Positions 35,391-43,693 of a stretch of 64,000 nucleotides of DNA are shown one piece after another. Origin of the DNA: Rhodoplanes serenus. GTDB taxonomy: Bacteria; Pseudomonadota; Alphaproteobacteria; Rhizobiales; Xanthobacteraceae. The notes beneath the pieces were generated by a model. It made no database searches. It saw only the letters and a program-made list of their open reading frames with translations, and was not told the origin of the DNA. The DNA lies in assembly GCA_009720755.1 (NCBI GenBank), contig WNKV01000004.1, positions 62,001 to 126,000 of the forward strand, in the 5' to 3' direction. Position 1 is the first letter of the stretch. The number at the start of each line of letters is the position of its first letter. Made by a program: the position numbers and the translations under genes.

Positions 35391-36287
35391 ATGAAGCTGG
35401 CCACCTTCGAGGTCGGAACCGAAAAGCTGGTCGGCGCCGTCGACGGCGACGCCATCGTCGTGATCGACGTGCCCGACATGCGCACGCTGTTCGCCCTCGG
35501 CACGCCCGTGACGGCGCAGGCCGAGCAGCGCATGACCAGCCGCCGCTTCAAGCTCGCCGATGTCAAGCTGTGCGCCCCGATCATCCCGAAGAAGATCTTC
35601 CACTCGGCCGGCAACTACGCCGAGCACGCCCACGAGGGCGACCGCTCCAACTGGGTCGCCGCCATCAAGCCGTGGATCGTGTTCTTCCAGAACGTCGACG
35701 CCATCATCGGGCCGGACGACCCGGTGGTGTATCCCGAGCACCTGACCCGCGAGCTCGACTACGAGCTGGAGCTGTGCGTCGTGCTCGCCAAGGACGGCAA
35801 GTTCTTCGACGAGAAGGAGGCGGCCGACTATATCGGCGGCTACGTCATCTTCAACGACATCACGGCGCGCGACATCCAGCGCCGCGAGATGGAGTCGGCC
35901 AACTTCTGCTTCTCGAAGTCGATCGACACCTTCTGCCCGTTCGGTCCGTGGATCGTCACGCCGGACGAGATCCCGGACCCCTACAATCTCGCGCTGGAGC
36001 TGCGGGTCAACGGCGAGAAGCGCCAGATCTCCAACTCCAGCCACATGTCGGTGACGATCCCGCAGCTCCTCGCCAAGTTCTCGCCGCTCGGCTTCAACGC
36101 CGGCGACATTCTCACCACCGGCACCGTGTCGGGCGTGGCGGCGTTCAGCGCCGATCCGCAAGCCTGGTATCTCAAGCCCGGCGACCTGATGGAGGCCGAG
36201 ATCGAGAAGATCGGCGTGCTGCGCAACCGGGTGATCTCGTGGAAGGACGCCTACGGGGTCGAGCCGCCGGCGTTCCAGAAATTCTGA
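35391..36287 (+). CDS. Fumarylacetoacetate hydrolase-family protein
   Basis: The 298-residue protein has the FAH C-terminal fold. It includes FHSAGNYAEHAHEG, the acidic metal-binding region LDYELELCVVLAKDG, FNDITARDIQRREM, and the late HMSVTIPQLLAKFS...GDILTTGTVSGV block. The family includes C-C bond hydrolases, oxaloacetate or hydratase-decarboxylase enzymes and isomerases of homoprotocatechuate degradation. It is the first gene of a seven-gene cluster and has a GAGGAG site before its ATG. Cleavage of a beta-diketone or acylpyruvate-like intermediate is a reasonable guess. Confidence 0.88.
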   Translation: MKLATFEVGTEKLVGAVDGDAIVVIDVPDMRTLFALGTPVTAQAEQRMTSRRFKLADVKLCAPIIPKKIFHSAGNYAEHAHEGDRSNWVAAIKPWIVFFQNVDAIIGPDDPVVYPEHLTRELDYELELCVVLAKDGKFFDEKEAADYIGGYVIFNDITARDIQRREMESANFCFSKSIDTFCPFGPWIVTPDEIPDPYNLALELRVNGEKRQISNSSHMSVTIPQLLAKFSPLGFNAGDILTTGTVSGVAAFSADPQAWYLKPGDLMEAEIEKIGVLRNRVISWKDAYGVEPPAFQKF

Positions 36288-36300
36288 CCGGGAGGCCGTG

Positions 36301-37479
36301 ATGATCGACCGAACCAAGGTGTGGGCCGGCACCCTCAACGAGGTGGCGCTCGGCGGCCGCGCCAAGCGCAGCGTCGGCTTCTACGACACCACGTTGCGTG
36401 ACGGCGAGCAGGCGGTGGGCGCCGCCTTCGATCCCGCCCAGAAGCTGGAGATCGCCAAGCTGGTCGACGGGCTCGGCGTCGGCCGCATCGAGGCGGGCTT
36501 TCCGCGCGTCTCCGAGGAGGACCGCGAGGCGATCCGCGCCATCACCCAGGCGGGCCTGAAGGCCGAGATCTGGGGCTTCTCGCGCGCGCTCGTCGATGAT
36601 GTCGAGGCGGTGGTCGATCTCGGCCTGCGCTTCTGCGTCATCGAGGCGCCGATCTCCGATCCCAAGCTCGCGGCGCTCGGCGTCACCCGCGAGCAGGTGC
36701 TGGGCCGCATCGAGAAGGCGGTCGCCTTCGCGGTCAGGAACGACGTGCGGGTCGCCTTCTTCGGGGTCGATTCGACGCGCGCCGATCTCGGCTTCTTCGA
36801 GCGCGTCTATCGCGCCGCCCTCGACGTCGGTGCCGCCGAGATCGCCATCGTCGACACGCTCGGCATCGCGACGCCCGAGGCGGTCACCTTCCTGATCGGC
36901 CGCACCCGCGAATGGGTCGGCGACGGCGTGCCGATCCACTTCCACGGCCACAACGACTTCGGCCTCGCCACCGCCAGCGCGATCGCCGCCGTCTATGCGG
37001 GCGCATCGTGGATTCACGGCACCGTCGACGGCATCGGCGAGCGCGGCGGCAACGCCAACCTGCCGGAGATCGCGCTGGCGCTCGAACTGCTCTACGGGGT
37101 GGAGACGGGCCTGCGGCTCGATCGCGCCCGCAAGGCATCCGAGCGCCTGCGCGAGATCGGACGTTATCAGCTCGAACCGTGGAAGCCGGTCACCGGCGAG
37201 AACCTGTTCGTGCGCGAGACCGGCGCCGTGGCGGCCCAGTTCCACATTCCCGAGGCGATCGAGCCCTATGCGGCCTCGCTGCTCGACACGCCGCGCGGCA
37301 TCGTGCTGGGCAAGAAGAGCGGCGCCGCCTCGATCACCCTGAAATGCGAGGAGCTGGGGCTGCCGGCGCGGCCCGAGAAGGTCGCGACGCTGCTCGCCGC
37401 CGTCAAGTCGCTCGCTCTCGAAAAGCGCGGCCTCGTCACCGACGAGGAGTTCGCCGCCATCGTCCACCGTCACGGCTGA
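36301..37479 (+). CDS. HMGL-family acyltransferase, homocitrate/isopropylmalate synthase-like
   Basis: The 392-residue protein is a TIM-barrel HMGL-like enzyme. It has FYDTTLRDGEQAVG (about 21-34) with the catalytic Arg-Asp, IEAGFPRVSEEDREA, the metal ligands HFHGHNDFG, and GIGERGGNANL. The motif set is that of homocitrate (NifV-type), isopropylmalate and re-citrate synthases rather than HMG-CoA lyase. It is short, without the LeuA regulatory domain. No nif or leu genes are near, so it probably condenses acetyl-CoA with, or cleaves, an intermediate of the surrounding pathway. A GTG just before the ATG is an alternative start. Confidence 0.88.
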   Translation: MIDRTKVWAGTLNEVALGGRAKRSVGFYDTTLRDGEQAVGAAFDPAQKLEIAKLVDGLGVGRIEAGFPRVSEEDREAIRAITQAGLKAEIWGFSRALVDDVEAVVDLGLRFCVIEAPISDPKLAALGVTREQVLGRIEKAVAFAVRNDVRVAFFGVDSTRADLGFFERVYRAALDVGAAEIAIVDTLGIATPEAVTFLIGRTREWVGDGVPIHFHGHNDFGLATASAIAAVYAGASWIHGTVDGIGERGGNANLPEIALALELLYGVETGLRLDRARKASERLREIGRYQLEPWKPVTGENLFVRETGAVAAQFHIPEAIEPYAASLLDTPRGIVLGKKSGAASITLKCEELGLPARPEKVATLLAAVKSLALEKRGLVTDEEFAAIVHRHG

Positions 37480-37574
37480 GATCGTCCGGCGTCGGTGGTC
37501 GCGGTCGGGCCGGGACCTCCCGGCCGCGCGCCGCCGGCGCCGTGACGTCCGCCTCGGACCAAAGGAAATCCGTC

Positions 37575-38345
37575 ATGGGTCGATTCCAGGACAAGAAGGT
37601 GCTGGTCACCGGATCGGGGCGCGGCTTCGGCGCCGTGCTGGCGCTCGCCTTCGCGGACGAGGGCGCCGACGTCGTCGTCCACTACAACTCGTCCGCCAAC
37701 GGCGCCGAGGAGGTCGCGGCCGAGATCCGCAGGCGCGGACGGAAGGCCATCACGGTCAAGGGCGACATCGCCTCCCATGCCGACGTGGTGCGGATCGCCG
37801 AGACCTGCTTCGGCACGTTCGGCGGCTGCGACGTGCTGGTCAACAATGTCGGCGACATGGCGATCGAGCAGACGTCGTGGCGCGAGTTCGACGAGAAGGT
37901 GATCGATCACACGCTGGCGGTCGACATCAAGGGCACGATGTTCATGATCCACGAGATCGGCATCCGCATGCTGGACGGCGGCCTGGGTGGCGTCATCGTC
38001 AACATCGGCTCGCAGGTGGTGATCGCCGGTTCTCCGCGCGCCCCCCAGTATGCCGCGGCGAAGTACGGCGTCATCGGCCTGACCAAGTCGTATGCACGCG
38101 CGCTCGCCCCCAAGGTGCGGGTCAACACGCTGGGCGCCGCCTTCATGGAGACCGAGGCGCTGAAGAACCGCCACGACTGGAAGACCGGCCGTCGCGAGGA
38201 GGTGCTGCGCCAGACGCCGCTCGCCCGCATCGCCACCCCGGACGACATGGTCGGCCCGACCCTGTTCCTGGCCGGCGACGACTCCCGCCACATGACCGGG
38301 CAGTTCCTCCTGGCCAATGGCGGCCTCGCCATGGTGGGCGCCTGA
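37575..38345 (+). CDS. Short-chain dehydrogenase/reductase
   Basis: The 256-residue classical SDR has the cofactor motif TGSGRGFG (about 13-20), NNVGD in place of NNAG, and Ser-N12-Tyr-x3-Lys with QYAAAKYG. A C-terminal GQFLLANGGLAMVG completes the fold. An AGGAAA site lies just before the ATG. Within the cluster it could oxidise a hydroxyl on a ring or acyl-CoA, as BadH does in cyclohexanecarboxylate degradation, but the substrate is not readable from sequence. Confidence 0.9.
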   Translation: MGRFQDKKVLVTGSGRGFGAVLALAFADEGADVVVHYNSSANGAEEVAAEIRRRGRKAITVKGDIASHADVVRIAETCFGTFGGCDVLVNNVGDMAIEQTSWREFDEKVIDHTLAVDIKGTMFMIHEIGIRMLDGGLGGVIVNIGSQVVIAGSPRAPQYAAAKYGVIGLTKSYARALAPKVRVNTLGAAFMETEALKNRHDWKTGRREEVLRQTPLARIATPDDMVGPTLFLAGDDSRHMTGQFLLANGGLAMVGA

Positions 38346-38426
38346 CCGGGACGGCCGCGATGCCGGGCATCGGGCCGGCCGCCAACCGGCGCGCATCCGC
38401 CACCGGACCGAGGGAGGCGCCGGCTG

Positions 38427-38462
38427 ACGGCGAACCGGCGTCCACTTCGCCGGAAAATGCTC
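38427..38462 (+). repeat. 36-bp interspersed repeat, family A, copy 3
   Basis: This copy is identical to 5193-5228. It lies in the 206-base gap between the SDR and the first crotonase gene, dividing the catabolic cluster. The gap may therefore contain a terminator or promoter and split the cluster into two transcripts. Confidence 0.85.
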
Positions 38463-38551
38463 TAGGTTGCGTGCGCCGGTTGCGGTCTCGGGGGCGAAGC
38501 GATCCGGCTTCGCCCGGACGCGCGTTCCGGCTGCACAGGAACGACGCGACC

Positions 38552-39352
38552 ATGGGTGCCACGCTGCACGTCTCCCGCCGGGACCACGTGATGCTGCTGG
38601 AGATCGCCGACCCGGCGACCCGCAACGCGCTGGGGGGCGACAAGTTCTTCCGGTCGATCGAGGAGGCGATCCGGATCGCCAACGACGACATGGACATCCG
38701 GGTGGTGATCGTCACCGGACAGGGCGAGGCGTTCTCGTCCGGCGGCAATGTGCGCGAGATGCACGGCCGCAAGGGCATGTTCGGCGGCACCCCGGAGCAG
38801 ATCGCCGAGCAGTACCGAACCGGCATCCAGCGCATCCCGATGGCGTTCTGGAAGCTCGACGTGCCGGCGATCGCCGCCGTCAACGGCGCCGCCATCGGGG
38901 CCGGCTGCGATCTCGCCTGCATGTGCGACATCCGCATCGCCTCCGAGCGCGCCGTGTTCGCCGAGAGCTTCGTCAAGGTCGGCATCGTGGCGGGCGACGG
39001 CGGCTCGTGGCTGCTGCCGCGCGCCATCGGCCATTCGCGCGCCGCCGAGATGGCGTTCACCGGCGACACCATCGATGCCGCGACGGCGCGCGAGATCGGC
39101 CTGGTGTCGCGCGTGGTGCCGCACGACGAGCTGATGACGGCGGCGTTCGAGCTGGCCGGCCGCATCGCCGCCAACCCGCCACACGCGCTGCGCTGGAACA
39201 AGCGGCTCCTGCGCGAGTCGCAGATCGCCCGGCTCGACACCGTGCTGGAGATGGCGGCCGCCTATCAGGCGCTCGCCCATCGCACCGAGGACCACACCGA
39301 GGCGGTGACGGCGCTTCTGGAGAAGCGCCGCCCCGTGTTCAAGGGACGCTGA
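38552..39352 (+). CDS. Enoyl-CoA hydratase/isomerase (crotonase) family protein, atypical active site
   Basis: The 266-residue protein has the crotonase fold with oxyanion-hole segments GEAFSSGGNVREM and AAVNGAAIGAGCDLACMCDIRIAS. The two catalytic glutamates of a normal hydratase are not both present: the first position reads Asp (GCDL), and the second region reads AESFVKVGIVAGDGGSWLLPR. It may thus be a dienoyl-CoA isomerase, a ring-cleaving hydrolase such as BadI, or another crotonase. A CAGGA ribosome site is present. It is followed by a standard hydratase. Confidence 0.9.
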   Translation: MGATLHVSRRDHVMLLEIADPATRNALGGDKFFRSIEEAIRIANDDMDIRVVIVTGQGEAFSSGGNVREMHGRKGMFGGTPEQIAEQYRTGIQRIPMAFWKLDVPAIAAVNGAAIGAGCDLACMCDIRIASERAVFAESFVKVGIVAGDGGSWLLPRAIGHSRAAEMAFTGDTIDAATAREIGLVSRVVPHDELMTAAFELAGRIAANPPHALRWNKRLLRESQIARLDTVLEMAAAYQALAHRTEDHTEAVTALLEKRRPVFKGR

Positions 39353-39402
39353 CGGTCGCGGGCGCGGCCGGCGGCCGGCCGCGTCTGCGGGAGGACGACG
39401 CC

Positions 39403-40218
39403 ATGACGACGGACGGTGAGCCGCCGCTTCTGAGGATCGAGCGGCCCGAGGACGGCATCGCGGTCGTCCGCGTCGATCGGCCGGAGGTGCGCAACGCCCT
39501 CAACCTGGCGCTGCGGCGGGCGCTCGCCGCCGCGTTCCGGGAGCTCGGCGCCGATCCGGCCCTGCGCGCCATCGTGCTCACCGGCGACGAGCGTGCCTTC
39601 TGCGCCGGCGCCGATCTCGCCGAGTATGTCGACGCCTCGCCGATCGACATCTTGGAGCGCGACATGGGTCCGCTGTGGGACGCCATCGCCGACTGTCCGG
39701 TGCCGGTGATCGCCGCCGTCAACGGCTTCGCCATCGGGGGCGGCTGCGAGCTGGCCATGCTGGCCGACATCATCGTGGCGGGGCGCTCGGCGAAGTTCGG
39801 CCAGCCCGAGGTGCAGATCGGCATCACGCCGGGCGGCGGCGCCACCCAGCGGCTGACGCGGGCGGTCGGCAAGTTCGCGGCGATGCGGCTGATGCTGACC
39901 GGCGAGATCATCGACGCCGCGGAGGCGCACGCCATCGGCCTCGTCAGCCGCCTGGTCGACGACGACGCGGTGATGCCGGAGGCGCTGCGCCTCGCCCGGC
40001 TGATCGCCCAGGCGGCGCCGCTCGCGGTGCGGAAGACCAAGGAGCTGGTGCTGGAGAGCATGACGGTGCCGCTCGCCGCCGGCCTGCGGGCCGAGCGCGC
40101 CGCCTTTCAGCTCATGTTCGCGACGCGCGACAAGAGCGAGCGCATGCGGGCCTTTCTCGAACGACGTAAATCCCGGCCGCGCGCCGACGCGGACGGCGAA
40201 CCCGGACGACGATCATGA
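39403..40218 (+). CDS. Enoyl-CoA hydratase
   Basis: The 271-residue crotonase has both oxyanion-hole loops (ERAFCAGADLAEY and AAVNGFAIGGGCELAML). It also has the two expected glutamates, in GGGCEL and in KFGQPEVQIGITPGGGATQRL, so hydration of a trans-2-enoyl-CoA is likely. The strong GGGAGG site precedes the ATG. Its stop overlaps the start of the hydroxyacyl-CoA dehydrogenase by four bases, consistent with two consecutive beta-oxidation steps. The C-terminus carries a short Arg-rich extension. Confidence 0.92.
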   Translation: MTTDGEPPLLRIERPEDGIAVVRVDRPEVRNALNLALRRALAAAFRELGADPALRAIVLTGDERAFCAGADLAEYVDASPIDILERDMGPLWDAIADCPVPVIAAVNGFAIGGGCELAMLADIIVAGRSAKFGQPEVQIGITPGGGATQRLTRAVGKFAAMRLMLTGEIIDAAEAHAIGLVSRLVDDDAVMPEALRLARLIAQAAPLAVRKTKELVLESMTVPLAAGLRAERAAFQLMFATRDKSERMRAFLERRKSRPRADADGEPGRRS

Positions 40219-41525
40219 CATCCGACATTCGATCCGTGGCGGTGATCGGCGGCGGCACCATGGGCAGCGGCATCGCCGCCGCCTGCGTGGCCGCGGGCCG
40301 CGACGTGCTGCTTCTCGAAGCCGATGCGGCGCTCGCCGACAAGGCCCGCGCCCGCGTCGCGAGCCTCGCGGCGGACGACGCCGAGGCGGCGCTGTTCCGC
40401 GACAAGCTCACGGTCGGCACGCTGGCGGCGGATGCGCCGCGGCTGGCGGCGTGCGACTGGATCTGCGAGGCGGTGATCGAGACGCTCGACGCCAAGCGCG
40501 CCGTGCTCGAAGCCGTCGAACCGATCCGTCGCGACGGCTCCATCGTCTCGACCAACACCTCGGGCATTCCGCTCCGCGCCCTCGTCGACGGCATGCCGGC
40601 GCGCCTCGCGCGCGACATGCTGGTCACGCACTTCTTCAACCCGGTGCGGGTGATGCGGCTGGTCGAGATCGTCACCGGCCCGGACACGCGGGCGGAGGTG
40701 CGCGACGCGATCACCGGCTTCCTCGGCGGCGTCCTCGGCAAGGGACTCGTCGCCGCCAAGGACACGCCGAACTTCATCGCCAATCGCATCGGCCTGTTCT
40801 TCATCCTCACGGGCCTGCACGGCGGCGCCGCGGCGCGCGCCGGAGGTCTCGGGCTCGCCCGCGCCGACGCGCTGCTCGGCGCCCCGATCGGCCTGCCGGC
40901 GACCGCTCTCTACGGCCTCGTCGATCTGATCGGCCTCGACGTGATCGATGCGATCGCAGCAAATCTCGCGGCGACGCTGCCGGTGGGCGACGCCGGCCGC
41001 GCGGTCGCCTCGCTGCCACCGGCCGAGCGCGCGATGGTCGAGCGCGGCCAGCTCGGGCGCAAGAGCGGCGGCGGCTACTGGCGCGTGCGCAAGACCGCCG
41101 ACGGCGCCAAGCTCAAGGAGGTGTTCGATCCCGATGCCGCCACCTGGAGCGCCGCGCCGCCCGTGGCGCTCGGCGCCGCGGCGGCCGATCTCGCCACGCT
41201 GTTCTTCGCCGAGACTCCCGATGGTGCGCTGGTGCGCGACGTGCTCGGCGCCACCCTGCTCTATGCCGCCGATCTGGTCCCCGACATCGCCGACGACGTG
41301 GTCGCGGTCGATCGCGCCATGCGCTGGGGCTACGCCTGGGGCGCCGGACCGTTCGAGCTGATCGACCGGATCGGGCCGGCGCGGCTGACCGCCCATCTGC
41401 GTCGCGACGGCCGGCCGCTGCCGCGCATGCTCGCGGTGCTCGAGCACGCCGGCGCGGCCCGCTTCTACGACGACGACGGCGTGCTCGGCCCCGATGGCCG
41501 CCGGCATCCGCTGCCGCCGGCGTGA
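40215..41525 (+). CDS. 3-hydroxyacyl-CoA dehydrogenase
   Basis: The 436-residue enzyme oxidises 3-hydroxyacyl-CoA to 3-ketoacyl-CoA with NAD. It has the Rossmann motif VIGGGTMGSGIA (about 9-20), NTSGIPLRAL, the catalytic His in VTHFFNPVRVMRLVEIV, and two 3HCDH C-terminal domains, the second (about 320-430) with WGYAWGAGPFELIDRIG. This is the stand-alone form with a duplicated C-terminal domain. It is translationally coupled to the preceding hydratase gene. Confidence 0.93.
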   Translation: MTSDIRSVAVIGGGTMGSGIAAACVAAGRDVLLLEADAALADKARARVASLAADDAEAALFRDKLTVGTLAADAPRLAACDWICEAVIETLDAKRAVLEAVEPIRRDGSIVSTNTSGIPLRALVDGMPARLARDMLVTHFFNPVRVMRLVEIVTGPDTRAEVRDAITGFLGGVLGKGLVAAKDTPNFIANRIGLFFILTGLHGGAAARAGGLGLARADALLGAPIGLPATALYGLVDLIGLDVIDAIAANLAATLPVGDAGRAVASLPPAERAMVERGQLGRKSGGGYWRVRKTADGAKLKEVFDPDAATWSAAPPVALGAAAADLATLFFAETPDGALVRDVLGATLLYAADLVPDIADDVVAVDRAMRWGYAWGAGPFELIDRIGPARLTAHLRRDGRPLPRMLAVLEHAGAARFYDDDGVLGPDGRRHPLPPA

Positions 41526-41627
41526 CGGCGGAGCGGATCGCTTGACGCCCGCATCGAAGACGCGATTGCATCGACGGGCGGCCGGGGCGCGTGGCGCGGC
41601 GGTCGTCGGACAGGTCAGGAGTGCAGC

Positions 41628-43361
41628 ATGCGACCCTATTTCGAGCGGATGCCGGCGTTCGGGAAGGCTCTCAAGGAGAGCCGGATCGCCCGCACGCTGG
41701 CGAGCCGGCAGGGCCTCGAAGGCGTCGAGGCGGAGATCGCCCGGCTCGCCGCAGCGCGCCGCGAGGTCGGCCTGCCCGATGCCGAGATCAACAAGCGCGG
41801 CGCCCTGACGGTGTGGCAGCGGCTCGGCTATCTGGTCGATCCCGGCACCTGGCACCCGCTGCACAGCCTGTACGATCCGGAGGAGAACGCCGAGGGCACC
41901 ACCAATGTGGTGGACGGCCTCGCCCGTATCGCCGGCCGCTGGGCGGTGGTCATCGGCTTCGACAACAAGGTGCTGGCCGGCGCCTGGATTCCCGGCCAGT
42001 CGGAGAACATCCTGCGGGTCACCGACATCGCGCAGCGGCTGCGCCTGCCGCTGGTCTGGCTGGTCAATTGCAGCGGCGTGAAGCTGCCCGAGCAGGAGCG
42101 TTTCTACGGCGGCCGGCGCGGCGGCGGCACGCCGTTCTATCGTCACGCCGAGCTTCAGCAGCTCGGCATTCCGGTGCTGGCCGGCATCTACGGCACCAAT
42201 CCGGCGGGCGGCGGCTATCAGGCCATCAGCCCGACCATCCTGATCGCCCACAAGGACGCCAACATCGCGGTCGGCGGCGTCGGCATCGTGTCCGGCATGG
42301 CGCCCAAGGGCGGCTTCGACGCCGCCGTGCTGGAGGATCTGATCGCCAGGACGCGCGACATGCGCGAGCGGCCGCCGGGCTCGGTGGCGACGCATTTCGA
42401 GCACACCGGCTTCTTCACCCGCGTCTACGACGAGGAGATCGGCGTCCTCGACGGCATCAAGGACTACATGCGGGCGCTGCCCGCCTACGATCCCATGATG
42501 TTCCGCGTCGCGGCGCCGGCCGAGCCGCTCTATCCGGCGTCCGATCTCTATCATCTGCTGCCGTTCGATCAGGGCGAGACCTACTCGTTCGACGACGTGC
42601 TGGCGCGCCTGGTCGACGGCAGCGAGGCGATGGAGTTCCGCCCCGACTACGGCCCCGAGGTGTTCACCGGCCTCGTCAAGATCGACGGCTTCCTGGTCGG
42701 CGTCATCGGCAACCGACAGGGCGTGCTGCCGCGCGGCTATCCCGAGTATGCGGACTATCCCGGCATCGGCGGCAAGCTGTACCGCCAGGGCCTGATCAAG
42801 ATGAGCGAGTTCGTCACCCATTGCGGGCGCGACCGGGTGCCGATCGTCTGGTTCCAGGACACGACGGGCATCGACGTCGGCGAGATCGCCGAGCGAGCCG
42901 AGCTCTTGGGCCTCGGCCAATCGCTGATCTACTCGATCCAGTCGACCGACGTGCCGATGATGCTGGCGGTGCTGCGCAAGGGCTCGGCGGCGGCCCACTA
43001 CATCATGGGCGGGCCGACGGCGAACCGGCACAACGCCTTCACGGTCGGCACCGCCGCCACCGAGATCTACGTCATGCACGGCGAGACCGCGGCGGTCGCC
43101 ACCTATGCGCGTCGCGCCGTCAAGGACAAGGACGCCGGCAAGCCGCTCGGCCCGATCACCGACAAGATGAACGAGATGGCGCGCTCCTATCACGAGCGCT
43201 CGCGCCCGGCCTGGTGCGCCCGCCACGGCCTGGTCGACGAGATCGTCGCGCTGACCAGCCTGCGCGGCTACCTGGCCGCCTTCGCGGGGGCCGCCTACCA
43301 GAACCCCGGCTCGCTGTGCGCGCGCCATCAGATGCTGCTGCCGCGACTCATCCGGGGTTGA
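41628..43361 (+). CDS. Carboxyltransferase, glutaconyl-CoA decarboxylase alpha-like
   Basis: The 577-residue protein has two crotonase-like carboxyltransferase halves. It matches the alpha subunit of glutaconyl-CoA decarboxylase in length and in blocks such as GTTNVVDGLARI, AGAWIPGQSENILR, NCSGVKLPEQERF, RRGGGTPF and GTNPAGGGY. In anaerobes this subunit moves CO2 from glutaconyl-CoA to a biotin carrier coupled to a sodium pump (GcdB-D). No carrier or pump genes are near, so it may instead act with a biotin carboxylase elsewhere or decarboxylate without energy coupling. It ends the cluster, and an AGGAG site precedes its ATG. Confidence 0.9.
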   Translation: MRPYFERMPAFGKALKESRIARTLASRQGLEGVEAEIARLAAARREVGLPDAEINKRGALTVWQRLGYLVDPGTWHPLHSLYDPEENAEGTTNVVDGLARIAGRWAVVIGFDNKVLAGAWIPGQSENILRVTDIAQRLRLPLVWLVNCSGVKLPEQERFYGGRRGGGTPFYRHAELQQLGIPVLAGIYGTNPAGGGYQAISPTILIAHKDANIAVGGVGIVSGMAPKGGFDAAVLEDLIARTRDMRERPPGSVATHFEHTGFFTRVYDEEIGVLDGIKDYMRALPAYDPMMFRVAAPAEPLYPASDLYHLLPFDQGETYSFDDVLARLVDGSEAMEFRPDYGPEVFTGLVKIDGFLVGVIGNRQGVLPRGYPEYADYPGIGGKLYRQGLIKMSEFVTHCGRDRVPIVWFQDTTGIDVGEIAERAELLGLGQSLIYSIQSTDVPMMLAVLRKGSAAAHYIMGGPTANRHNAFTVGTAATEIYVMHGETAAVATYARRAVKDKDAGKPLGPITDKMNEMARSYHERSRPAWCARHGLVDEIVALTSLRGYLAAFAGAAYQNPGSLCARHQMLLPRLIRG

Positions 43362-43693
43362 TCGGAGCGGCGGCGAGACCGATCGTCGCGGGGGCCTGCG
43401 TGCAGCGCAGCACAGGCCCTCGCGGCGACGCGAGCGGCGCCGCCCGGCCCCTTGAATTATCCGTCGAATCCGGTGCTGCGGCGCGTTCTCCCCAAGACCG
43501 CGGCGCCGCGAGTCCACAGCCTCTGGGCGCATGATAACTTTTCATTAACCATAAGAATTTAAGTCCGGTCCGGTAATGTGTTAAGCATGGTTCCTGATGT
43601 GATTCGTCAGGAAATTCACTGTCCGGGCAAGGGAGTGTCTCCCGCTCCGGGCGGACCCGTACGGTAGGTTCCTTTTTATCTGGAGACAGACCC
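43362..43693 (+). promoter_or_regulatory. Upstream region with CtrA-like half-site and structured leader
   Basis: There is no gene in this 332-base gap. An AT-rich island (about 43531-43590) contains TTAACCAT at 43545-43552, the alphaproteobacterial CtrA half-site. It is followed by the perfect hairpin TTCCTGA-N9-TCAGGAA (43591-43613) and a nested stem GTCCG...GGGAG-TGT-CTCCC...CGGAC (43621-43656). A GGAG ribosome site precedes the next ATG. The hairpins look like a structured 5' leader or small RNA; I do not recognise the family. Confidence 0.6.

Noticed and set aside
36298-36300. GTG as start of the homocitrate-synthase-like gene
   Set aside because: It directly precedes an ATG with the same ribosome site; the ATG is the simpler choice, and the difference is a single residue.
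40107-43532. A 1141-codon open frame on the minus strand
   Set aside because: It is fully antisense to the hydroxyacyl-CoA dehydrogenase and carboxyltransferase genes, and its translation is His/Arg/Asp/Gly-rich without domains. High GC removes stop codons in this frame.
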